Origin: Streptomyces griseoruber
GTDB lineage: Bacteria; Actinomycetota; Actinomycetes; Streptomycetales; Streptomycetaceae
Length of the DNA: 49,602 nucleotides
Reading direction: 5' to 3'
Assembly (NCBI RefSeq): GCF_001514205.1
Contig: NZ_KQ948793.1
Span: forward strand, 1-49,602
This document shows positions 35,273 through 42,716 of the stretch, piece after piece. Positions within the stretch are counted from its first letter, which is position 1, and each line of letters starts with the position of its first letter. Both the position numbers and the translations under genes were made by a program. The notes beneath the pieces were generated by a model. It saw only the letters and a list, made by a program, of their open reading frames with translations. It did not search any database and was not told where the DNA came from.

Positions 35273-36465
35273 ATGAGTGTGCTGCAACAGGTCAGCGAGC
35301 GGCACGCGTTCGCTGAGCTGTCACGCTTTCGGACGGTCTTCTACGGGTGTCTGTCCGCGCGAGCGGATGCGTTCTTCGAACTGACCGACGCACTTCTGTG
35401 CGCGGACGGCCCGACACGACGCCGGTGGAGTTGTCGCTGCTCGCCGAGCACCAGCGTGGATACGGCTCGCTGTACGGTGCGTTGAACCGTGGCCGCCTGG
35501 ACGGGCGGGTCGTGCTCACCCGTGGACGTCTACCCGTGGCTACGCTCGGACGCCGCGTGCTCGCCGGAACGGCTGTTCTGCCACGTCCATGGCCGCTCCG
35601 AAGCGGCCGCGCAGATCATCCCCGGCTGGCCGTACTCCTTCGTCGCCGCGCTGACTCCGGACCGTACCTCGTGGACCGCGGTGCTGGACACGATCCGCCT
35701 CGGGCCCACCGACGATGCGGTGGCCGTCACCGCCGGCCAGCTCCGGCAGGTGGTCCAGAGGCTGATCGCGGCCGGCCGACGGCAAGGCGGCGACCGGAAC
35801 ATCCTGGTGGTGATGGACGCCGGCTACGACGTGATGCGCCTGGCCTGGCTGCTGCGCGACCTTCCCGTCGAGTTGGTGGGGCGCCTGCGTTCGGGCCGTG
35901 CCCTGCGGCTTCCGGCCCCACCTCGCGTCTACCAGCCCAAGGGCGGCCGGCCGCCCAAGCACGGCAAGGAGTTCAGCCTCGCGAGGCCGCAGGCCTGGAC
36001 GGAACCGTCGGTGGCGACGGTGAACGACACACCCCGCTACGGCAAGGCCGAAGCCCGCGCCTCAAGGTCGATCACTCGCCCGGCGACCGCGACGCGCCAC
36101 CGGTCTGGCCGTGGTCCTCGGCCACCGGCGCGCCAGCCCGGCCGACGTCGACTTCGTCTGGTCCTGCTACCTGCGAAGATTCGACCTGGAACACACCTTT
36201 CGTCTGTTCAGACAGTCTCTGGGCTGGACCCGGCCGCGGCTACGTGAACCAGAGGCGGCGGACCGCTGGACCTGGCTCGTGATCACCGCGCACACCCAAC
36301 TCCGCCTCGCCGCCCCGCTCGCCACCGACCAGCGCAAGCCCTGGGAGGAAACCACCCGCCCCGGGGTTGCTCTCACCCCGACTCGCGTCCGGCGCGGGTT
36401 CCGACACCTCCGCCCGCACCTGGCGAGGCTGTCGCACGGCTCCTGCCCGGTGAAGGTGAAGAGCG
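35273..36465 (+). pseudogene. DDE transposase relic (IS4/IS701-like)
   Basis: The start MSVLQQVSERHAFAELSRF at 35273 and the later VDVYPWLRSDAACSPERLFC, IIPGWPYSFVAALTPDRTSW, ILVVMDAGYDVMRLAWLLRD and FDLEHTFRLFRQSLGW are those of a transposase common in Streptomyces genomes. DAGYD and the E of LEHTF are probably catalytic acids. The frame breaks near 35410, again near 35500 and again near 36060, with internal deletions (for example after YGKAEARA). The element is dead. It lies head to tail with an IS1182-type fragment. Confidence 0.8.
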
Positions 36466-36513
36466 ATTCGTTGTTCGGTTCCAGGGATCAGGGAGACGCC
36501 GGACTCTTGGCTG

Positions 36514-36895
36514 GTGGGGCGAAACTTCCTGTCGCGCGACCGTCAACGTGATCTTGAGATGCCGCGGAATGTGCGGGAGTGGCTGCCGCCCGAGCGCCTG
36601 TGCTGGAAGGTGCTCGACGTCGTCGAGTTGCTTGACCTGTCGGCGTTCGAAAACAGTTACCGTGACGACGGACGGGGCGGGGCGGCCTCCCCTCCCGCGA
36701 GGCTGATTGCGTTGCTCCCGTACTGCTACGGCAAGGGAGTGCGTTCCTCCCGCAGCATCGAGCAGGCTTGCTGGGACGACGTGGGTTGCCGAACCATCAC
36801 CGCGAACCGCCGCGTGGACCACTCCACCGTCGCACGGTGCGTACGACGCCACCGTGCCGCCTTGAACTCGCTGTTCGTGCTGGTGTTGTCGCAAC
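36514..36895 (+). pseudogene. IS1182-type transposase N-terminus, fused to a MarR fragment
   Basis: From GTG 36514 the frame reads GRNFLSRDRQRDLEMPRNVREWLPPERL, VIDVVEQLDLSAF-like VLDVVELLDLSAFENSYRDDG, and GVRSSRSIEQACWDDVGCRTITAN with DHSTVARCVRRH. This is the conserved first domain of IS1182-family transposases. It stops after about 125 residues at LVLSQ; the catalytic domain is absent. The open frame continues in phase into a MarR-like sequence, so an apparent chimeric protein of 291 residues results. Confidence 0.8.
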
Positions 36896-37235
36896 GGAGC
36901 CCTGCCGCAACTGGCGCTCGGCTCGTTCCTGTGCCCATCGACCCGGCGACGATGGTGACGAGTCTCGACGACCTGGAGCGCGCCGAATATGCCGAGCGCA
37001 CCCGGGATCCACAGGACCGTCGCCGGTACGCCGTGGGCATCACCGCCGACGGACGCAAGGTCCTGGCCGACCTGAACCGCACCCTCGTCGATCTCGACGG
37101 CGACATCCTTGCCGACCTGGGCACGTCGGAGCGGCAGTCGCTTCATGTCCTTCTGGGCAGCCTCGCCGGGACTCCGGCCCTGACCTCCCTCTTCGACTCC
37201 GTCCGGGAGCAGAGCGGGAGAGACGATTGTGCGGG
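36896..37235 (+). pseudogene. MarR-family regulator, C-terminal half
   Basis: In phase with the transposase fragment, the sequence PIDPATMVTSLDDLERAEYAERTRDPQDRRRYAVGITADGRKVLADLN is the second half of a MarR winged helix: recognition helix, wing with DPQDRR, then the C-terminal dimerisation helix LVDLDGDILADLGTSERQSLHVLLGSL. The N-terminal dimerisation and first DNA-binding helices are missing. The frame then runs into the end of the convergent amidohydrolase gene. It was probably the regulator of that gene before an insertion cut it. Confidence 0.8.
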
Positions 37236-38228
37236 TCAGCCCCGTGCGCTCGTTGCCGAAGCCAGCCTGGGGAAGAGCGTCGCCGCGGCGCCGCGGCGCG
37301 TCGGCTCCAGGCCGTTGCCGGTCAGACAGTCACTGTCAGCCAGAGCCTCGGCCAGCCCATGGACGACCCAGTCCGGGGTGTACGGATAGTCGCTGCCGTA
37401 GAGGAGGTGGTCAGCGTCCGTCAGGGTCAGCAAGGCGGGGAGCAGTCGCGGCAGGGCGAAGCCGGCGAGGTCGTAATAGAGCCCACGCAAGGCGCCGAAG
37501 ACGTCGACGGGCGGGCCACCGCCGGCCAAGGCGAACGCGGCGACCCGGTCCGCGAGAGCCGGCAGCGCGCCTCCCGCGTGCGGGACGATGAAACGGATGG
37601 CGGGATACCGGTCGAGGACCCCGTCCAGGATCAGGTTGGTCACCGCACGCGTGGTCTCGAAGGGGAACTCGAGCATGGGGCGGGGGCGGCCCGCACTGGT
37701 CGCTTCCCAGCACGGTGGCGAGGTCGGGTGGAGCAGGACGACCGCGCGGCGCCGGTCGAGTTCGGCCATCAGCGGCTCGTAGTACGGGTCGCCCAGATGT
37801 CGGCCGGCGTACGAGGTGAGCAGGGTGATCCCGTCCGCCCCCAAGTCGTCCAACGCGTGCCGGGTCTCGGCGAGTGCACCGGGCAGGTCCGGCAGCGGAA
37901 GCGAGGCCAGCAGTCCGAAACGCTCCGGGTGGGCCTGGACGAGGGACGCCCCCTCGTCGTTGACCTCACGGGCCAGGTCGCTGGCAGCATCCGCGTCGCC
38001 GTAGTGCACTCCGGGCGACGACACCGACAGCAGGGCCGCGGCGATCCCCGTACGGTCCATCGCGGCCAGCGCCGCCTCGGGGCCCCAGTCGGGGATGGCG
38101 GGCATCCCGTCGGGTTGCCCGTGGCCCGCCGCCTCCATCGCGGCCCGCAAACGTGGGGTGATGTAGTGGGCGTGGACGTCGATGCCCCCGGCCAGCGGCG
38201 GCCGTCCGGGGGCATTCGGCGGTGTCAT
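37236..38228 (-). CDS. Amidohydrolase-2 family protein (ACMSD / resorcylate decarboxylase type)
   Basis: A 330-residue protein from ATG 38228. The metal-binding HxH is in GGIDVHAHYITP (residues about 18-20). His in VVLLHPTSPP, His in FIVPHAGGALP and Asp in LLYGSDYPYTPD complete the pattern of ACMSD-like non-oxidative decarboxylases such as gamma-resorcylate and orsellinate decarboxylases. Hydrolases of the same superfamily cannot be excluded. It is a single gene. Its promoter TTGACG-N17-GATGAT with the GATGA-N5-TCATC operator is the same as that of the extradiol operon 20 kb away, so I infer it works in that pathway, perhaps as the first decarboxylation step. Confidence 0.88.
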   Translation of the reverse strand: MTPPNAPGRPPLAGGIDVHAHYITPRLRAAMEAAGHGQPDGMPAIPDWGPEAALAAMDRTGIAAALLSVSSPGVHYGDADAASDLAREVNDEGASLVQAHPERFGLLASLPLPDLPGALAETRHALDDLGADGITLLTSYAGRHLGDPYYEPLMAELDRRRAVVLLHPTSPPCWEATSAGRPRPMLEFPFETTRAVTNLILDGVLDRYPAIRFIVPHAGGALPALADRVAAFALAGGGPPVDVFGALRGLYYDLAGFALPRLLPALLTLTDADHLLYGSDYPYTPDWVVHGLAEALADSDCLTGNGLEPTRRGAAATLFPRLASATSARG

Positions 38229-38323
38229 GCGCTACTCCTCGCGTTGTTCGTCGTCTCCAGGAGTGACCGAAGCGCAGGGCCCCTGCGCTTCGAAACGAAG
38301 GGTCTCCAGAGCAACGCCATCAT

Positions 38324-38361
38324 GATGATGAAATCATCAAGTGTGCGCACATCATCGTCAA
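38324..38361 (-). promoter_or_regulatory. Promoter and family-2 operator of the ACMSD-type gene
   Basis: On the minus strand: TTGACG (38361-38356), 17 bp, GATGAT (38338-38333), with the palindrome GATGA-TTTCA-TCATC at 38338-38324 covering the -10. The spacer also contains the perfect palindrome TGTGCGCACA (38342-38351), a possible second site. Confidence 0.75.
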
Positions 38362-38441
38362 TAGCTGAAGCGAAGTGAACCGAGCAAAGCGTCAGAGATG
38401 TCGAGTTGATCTCTGGCTGAACCGGGCGACATCGCGCGCCG

Positions 38442-38960
38442 TCAGTGGGCGGTCCGTGCCCGGTGTTCCGCGAGGACGTCCACGCCGAAGTCGGAGGCCG
38501 GGTCGCGCCAAACCGAGTGGGCGTGGTCGGCGTGCCGTTGGGTGTCGTCGTACGCGATGAGGACGTTGGGGCCGTGAAGTCGGTAGTAGTGCGGTTGGGC
38601 CGGCCTCCAGGCTGCCGGCCCGACTGAAGTGGACCTCGTCGAGGACGCTGCCGGAGGCGTGGTGGGCGCCGTGGTACTTGGCGAGGTCCTCCGGGCCCCG
38701 GCCGGTGTACGGGGAGAGCAGTCGTCGCAGCCCCTGGCATTGCTCCTCCTCCAGGTCGCGTGCGCTGATGCCTCGGGGAGGGACCGTGATCGCCACGCGC
38801 GCGTGGTCCTCCTCGGTGTATCCGCTGCCCGCCTCGGCCCGGCGGTCGATGTCGTCGACGCGACGTGCCAGAGCCGGGTCCGTGAAGCTCCCCCGCCAGG
38901 ATGATCTTGAAGCCCTGATCCACTCGGATTCACGTGCGGCGACGTGCAGCGGGGTCACGT
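38442..38960 (-). pseudogene. DUF3500 protein relic
   Basis: The minus strand reads GYTEEDHARVAITVPPRGIS, LRRLLSPYTGRGPEDLAKYH and EVHFSRAGSLEAG, then after a shift near 38608 PHYYRLHGPNVLIAYDDTQ and HAHSVWRDPASDFGVDVLAEH to a stop at 38442. These are the last 150 or so residues of DUF3500 proteins, with the typical HxHSVWRD. The N-terminal half is missing. The function of the family is not established. Confidence 0.75.
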
Positions 38961-39031
38961 TCGGCGACCTGCGGTGAACCGGCGGAGGGCGGTCACGCCC
39001 GACAGCCCGAAGCCCGGCGGCAGTTGGTTCC

Positions 39032-39340
39032 AAGCAGGCGTACCGGGACGGAATGGAGGACCAGCTCGGTGCGCTCGGTCTGGTCCTCAACGCCGTCGTG
39101 CTCTGGACGACGAAGTACGTCGACGCCGCCGTCACCCAGCTCCGCGCCGAAGGCCACGAGCTCCGCGATAAGGACATCGCCCGCCTCTCCCCGCTCAAGC
39201 ACCGCAAGCTGAACCTGCTCGGCCGCTGCAGCTTCATCGCATCCGCCCCCGCCCCCGCCCCCGCCGCCGGCGCCCTGCGACCGCTGCGCGACCCGGACTT
39301 CTCCGGGCTCGATGAGGACGACGAAGATGAGGCGGAGTGA
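39032..39340 (+). pseudogene. Tn3-family transposase C-terminal fragment
   Basis: The frame KQAYRDGMEDQLGALGLVLN, then AVVLWTTKYVDAAVTQLRAEGHE and ARLSPLKHRKLNLLGRCSFIAS is the conserved end of Tn3-type TnpA proteins (usual form ARLSPLxHxxINxxGRYSF). Only about 100 of roughly 1000 residues remain. The tail is unusual, with an Ala-Pro repeat and DEDDEDEAE. A resolvase relic of the same transposon group lies at 40714. Confidence 0.85.
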
Positions 39341-39366
39341 GCGTCAGCAGCGGGCAAGGACGTTGA

Positions 39367-40065
39367 TCAGTCTGTACGTCTGGCGGTGAGGCCCGCGGCG
39401 ATGAGGTCGATGCCGGCGAGGAATTGCGCGCGGTCGTCGTGGTCGAGTCCCTGATCCGCGACCGCCCGGGCGAAGGGGAACTCCTGCGGGCTGAGTTGCT
39501 TCCATATGGCCGTCACGGAGTCCATGTAGGCGTCGCGGTCGGTGTCCGGACCAAGGCTGCGTACGAGGGCGAGATTCGCGGCGTTCTGGCCGGCGGCGCC
39601 GAGGATGTAGTGCATCAGGGCGGAGGTTGCCGTGAACCAGCTGCTCGCGGGAACGTCCAGCGCGTACACCTGGCGGCCGATGGCTTCGAAGATGCAGGTC
39701 GTCACCGATCCGGCGGGGTTGTGGGAGATCTGAGCGGTGAGCTGAGGGGCCAGCCAGGGGTGCCGCTCGATCGCGTCGAAGAGGCCGAGGGCGACGTCGT
39801 GAATCCGGCCCGTCGGCTCGGCCCCCGCCACTTCACTCAGCGCGGCGACGACGACATGGTCGGTGGCCGCGACCAGGAGTTCGCCCTTGCCCGCCACATG
39901 CCAGTAGATCGCGCCGGGACCGGTGGCCAGGCGTTCGCTCAGCGCCCGGAAGGTCAGCCCGCTCTCACCCGCTGTGTCCAGCAGGCCGATGGCGGCCTCG
40001 ATGATCTGCTCGCGGGTCAGAGGGCTGGGGCGCCGCTCGGGCTTCTTGCGCGTCCGTGATGTCAC
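39367..40065 (-). CDS. TetR-family regulator of the quinol monooxygenase gene
   Basis: A 232-residue protein from GTG 40065, with GAGG seven bases upstream; the longer open frame would translate the operators and is rejected. The N-terminus is TSRTRKKPERRPSPLTREQIIEAAIGLLDTAG, followed by FRALSERLATGPGAIYWHVAGKGELLVAATD. The C-terminal domain is a TetR_C-like helical bundle. It is divergent from the small monooxygenase gene, and two TGGAA-N5-TTCCA palindromes lie between the starts. It should repress both genes and be released by a quinone or electrophile, by analogy with similar pairs. Confidence 0.92.
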   Translation of the reverse strand: MTSRTRKKPERRPSPLTREQIIEAAIGLLDTAGESGLTFRALSERLATGPGAIYWHVAGKGELLVAATDHVVVAALSEVAGAEPTGRIHDVALGLFDAIERHPWLAPQLTAQISHNPAGSVTTCIFEAIGRQVYALDVPASSWFTATSALMHYILGAAGQNAANLALVRSLGPDTDRDAYMDSVTAIWKQLSPQEFPFARAVADQGLDHDDRAQFLAGIDLIAAGLTARRTD

Positions 40066-40084
40066 GTCCTCATTTTGACATGGA

Positions 40085-40123
40085 TGGAATGCTGTTCCAC
40101 AGTTCCGTTGGAACGACATTCCA
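40085..40123. promoter_or_regulatory. Two palindromic operators in a divergent promoter
   Basis: TGGAATGCTGTTCCA (40085-40099) and TGGAACGACATTCCA (40109-40123) have identical 5-bp arms with 5-bp spacers, centres 24 bp apart. TTGACA at 40076-40081 is a good -35 for the rightward gene, so the first operator sits between -35 and -10. Confidence 0.85.
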
Positions 40124-40178
40124 GTGACCGGCCATGCTCGGACCGGACACCCGACGCGAAAAGCAGGAGGAGAAGACC

Positions 40179-40493
40179 ATGGCACTGCAGGACCAGCCCG
40201 CCTACCTCATCAAGATGCGCGCCAAGCCCGGACTCGGCGACAAGCTGTTCACGCTGGCCACCGAGGGGATGGAGAAGTCGGGATCCTCCGACCGGTTCAT
40301 CATCGCCCGCGAGGACGCCGACCCCGACGTGCTGTGGAACATGGAAGTATTCCGCAGCCACGAGGCCAAGGACGCCTACGAGAACAGCCCGCTCGCCGAT
40401 GAACTGCGCGACGAGATCATCGGCCTTCTCGCCGAGCCGCCCATGCGGATCGAAGTCCATCCCTACTCCGCTCTGCCCGCCGACCCGGCTTGA
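40179..40493 (+). CDS. Putative quinol monooxygenase (ABM domain)
   Basis: A 104-residue protein from ATG 40179 with GGAGGAG upstream. It is one ABM-type ferredoxin-like fold: AYLIKMRAKPGLGDKLFTLATEG, SDRFIIAREDADPDVLWNMEVF, SHEAKDAYENSPLADEL, IIGLLAEPPMRIEVHPY. Relatives (YgiN-like) oxidise quinols or act in polyketide ring oxidation without cofactor. It forms a two-gene divergent unit with the TetR at 39367 and is closed by a strong terminator. It probably responds to quinones arising from catechol metabolism nearby; this is inference. Confidence 0.88.
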   Translation: MALQDQPAYLIKMRAKPGLGDKLFTLATEGMEKSGSSDRFIIAREDADPDVLWNMEVFRSHEAKDAYENSPLADELRDEIIGLLAEPPMRIEVHPYSALPADPA

Positions 40494-40497
40494 GCGC

Positions 40498-40533
40498 GGT
40501 GGGGTGCCCGGCGCGCCTGAGGGGCACCCCACC
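40498..40533 (+). terminator. Terminator after the quinol monooxygenase gene
   Basis: Perfect 12-bp arms GGTGGGGTGCCC (40498-40509) and GGGCACCCCACC (40522-40533) with a 12-base loop, starting five bases after the stop codon. Confidence 0.88.
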
Positions 40534-40713
40534 GATCCCGACGAGCATGCCGCCCGCCTGTCGTCGAACGCGCATGACGACAGGCGCGGCGGGCATCCAA
40601 TGAACCCGCGCAATGGGTTCACGGCGGCCCGAATCCCATCAGATCCGATGGTGATTGATGACAGGGTTTGACGACAGACAGGGTCCGATCCTCCGCACGG
40701 AGAGGGGCCCTCG

Positions 40714-41238
40714 GTGGCGAACTTGGCCCACAAGCGGGTCTCGACCTACCAGCAGACCGGCAGAACCTCGTCCTGGACGAGGCCGGGACCGAGGACCCGG
40801 TCGCTTCGAGGAAGAGGCCGGTACCCCCAGCCGCCTCCACCCGCTCCAGCGGCCGAAGTCCGGCAAGCTGCTCGACTACGCGCGGCCGGGCGACACCGTG
40901 CACATCTCCGAGATGTTCCGCCTGGTGCGCGGCACCGGGCGCATCCTCGACGTACTCGACATCCTGCACCGCGACCGGCTCGCCCTGCGCATCCACGACG
41001 GCGCCTTCTCCGGCATGGACCTCACCGCCCGCCACCCGCGCACCGGCGAGCTGCTGTCCACAGTGAAGTTCATGGTGCAGACCCTCGCCGCCGCCGGCGA
41101 ACTCCAACGCGAACTCACGTACGACGGCCTACGCGCCGCCAAGGCCGAGGCCGGCAAGGGCGGGCGCCGCCCCGCCGTGGCGGCCGCGAAGACCGAGGAC
41201 GTGCGCACCGGGCACCTGGAGGCGGATGCGATCCGATC
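40714..41238 (+). pseudogene. Serine recombinase (resolvase) relic
   Basis: It starts at GTG 40714 with ANLAHKRVSTYQQ, then shifts frame twice (QNLVLDEAGTEDPV, then FEEEAGTPSRLHPLQRP) before a long clean stretch. That stretch reads SGKLLDYARPGDTVHISEMFRLVRG, DVLDILHRDRLALRIHDGAF, LTARHPRTGELLSTVKFMVQTLAAAGE and LTYDGLRAAKAEAGKGGRRPAV. This is the catalytic domain of a TnpR-like resolvase with the usual GRRPxV linker. The C-terminal helix-turn-helix is lost after about 41235. Together with the Tn3 fragment at 39032 it suggests remains of one transposon. Confidence 0.82.
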
Positions 41239-41560
41239 GGAAGACACCCCGGTCGGTATCACACCTGGGCGAATAGTTCCGGTCGACACCTTCAGATGCG
41301 TGGAGGGGGTCCGACAACGGATTGCGACCACCGTGTCGGACATCTTCTCAATGGCACCCTGCGTGTACGTCGATGACCACTTGAAGCACCCGCCAAGAAC
41401 ATCTGCACGACCTTGCACCCCCGCCCCGAGGCAGGCACTACACGGCCGAAGCCATCACCCCATCGGCAAGCTTCCCCTCCGGGGCTGGACACGACAACGA
41501 GCACACCCAAGGGATACGGCCGACAGGCAACGACGCCCTGGAGACTGCGCGAGCCTCATA
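41239..41560. other. Gene-free stretch before TetR promoter
   Basis: The recombinase frame stays open but no longer resembles any protein. I see no other gene; the last part carries the promoter region of the TetR gene, with operator site c at 41561. Confidence 0.5.
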
Positions 41561-41579
41561 ACGGATACGATGACTCCGA
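41561..41579 (+). promoter_or_regulatory. Operator family 1, site c
   Basis: ACGGATAC-GAT-GACTCCGA, 60 bp before the TetR start at 41639. The first eleven bases are identical to sites a and b. It overlaps an in-frame ATG (41570), which is one reason to prefer the downstream TTG start. Confidence 0.65.
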
Positions 41580-41638
41580 AACTTGCCGGGCTCCTCACCA
41601 CGCAAGTTCAAAGAACGACCACCGATGGGGGCTGCTAC

Positions 41639-42544
41639 TTGGCTTCGGAGATCCAGCCCGTGCCGGGCAGTCCCGCCTGGTGGGCGAACCGGGCACCCGA
41701 ACTTGCCCATCAGCGCGGGCGTCCGCAGACGGACGTCGGCCGGATCGTCGACGCCGCCCTGAAGCTCATCGACGACATCGGAATCCAGGCACTGACCCTG
41801 CGCACACTCGCCGAGACCCTCGAGTCCGGGACGGCGACGCTCTACCGTCGCATCAACAGCAAGGACGAACTCCTCATCCTCGTAGCAGAGAGAATTCAGG
41901 GCGAAGTTCGCGTCACACCCGACAACCTGGAAGACCTGCCCTGGCTGGAGGGCGTAGCTGTCGCCGCGAATGCCTTGTACCACACACTGCGCCGACACTC
42001 CCACGCAATTCCCCTGCTGGCCGACCAGATCCCCATCGGCCCCCACGGTCTCCGCGCCAGAGAACGACTCGGCGGGCTTTTCTTGGTGCACGGGTTCACA
42101 GTCCCCCTCGCTGCCCGCGCGTTCACCGCCATCAGCCACCACGTGATCGGCTTCGCCATCCAGCAGCACGCACCCGGAACACCGAACCCCGATGACCAAA
42201 TGCAACAACGGGACTGCTTCCACTCGCTCGGCCCGGCCATCCACCCCAGCACTACAGCGGCCGCCGACGAGCTGACCTCCGTACCGGTACACGAGGAATT
42301 CCGGTTCGGCCTGGACCTTCTCCTTGACGGCCTGGAGCAGGCCGCACGCCGACAGCCTCGGCGCTCCACAGAACCGGAGAGGCGCCCACCCGGGCACGTC
42401 CCGGGATGCCCCGCAGAGACGGATCCAGCCGACTTGGGCGGCCCCCCACCACCAGGATGCCCGGCATGCTGCGCCCCCCAAGCTCGCCCCGCTTGCCCCC
42501 TCTTCCATAAACGGCTACGTTGTATCCGAAAAGAATCCGCGTAG
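41639..42544 (+). CDS. TetR-family regulator, candidate master of operator family 1
   Basis: 301 residues if started at TTG 41639 (ASEIQPVPGSPAWWANRAPE), with GGGGG upstream and matching the paralogue at 33924-34673; ATG 41570 would add 23 unmatched residues. DNA-binding part: RGRPQTDVGRIVDAALKLIDDIG, then LRTLAETLESGTATLYRRINSKDELLILVAE. The ligand domain (HGFTVPLAARAFTAISHHVIGFAIQQHAPG) follows the paralogue to LLLDGLEQA. After that a tail of about 60 residues, rich in Pro and Cys, is unique to this copy; it probably arose by loss of the original stop. Operators lie 60 bp before the start (site c) and over the 3' end (site d). Confidence 0.88.
   Translation: MASEIQPVPGSPAWWANRAPELAHQRGRPQTDVGRIVDAALKLIDDIGIQALTLRTLAETLESGTATLYRRINSKDELLILVAERIQGEVRVTPDNLEDLPWLEGVAVAANALYHTLRRHSHAIPLLADQIPIGPHGLRARERLGGLFLVHGFTVPLAARAFTAISHHVIGFAIQQHAPGTPNPDDQMQQRDCFHSLGPAIHPSTTAAADELTSVPVHEEFRFGLDLLLDGLEQAARRQPRRSTEPERRPPGHVPGCPAETDPADLGGPPPPGCPACCAPQARPACPLFHKRLRCIRKESA
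42493..42529 (+). promoter_or_regulatory. Promoter and operator family 1, site d
   Basis: TTGCCC (42493-42498), a 17-bp spacer and TACGTT (42516-42521). The -10 lies inside the palindrome ACGGCTAC-GTT-GTATCCGA (42511-42529). The same hexamers and spacing recur at 46023-46059. It drives the monooxygenase gene 188 bp downstream. Confidence 0.75.
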
Positions 42545-42716
42545 ACCACTACCTGAGCACGAGATGAACCAGGCAGCTCGACAGCGGCCCGGAAACCACT
42601 CCATGCAGTGGGGCGCCGCCCGCCGCCAGAGCGGGCGCATGGTCCGGTTCAAAGAGCCCCACACCACAGCGTGTCCGCTCGCTGCCCGTTCGAGAGAACC
42701 ATTGAGGTCGATCACC

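Noticed and set aside
40066..40185. N-terminal extension of the TetR at 39367
   Set aside because: It would translate both TGGAA-N5-TTCCA operators; GTG 40065 has a ribosome-binding site.
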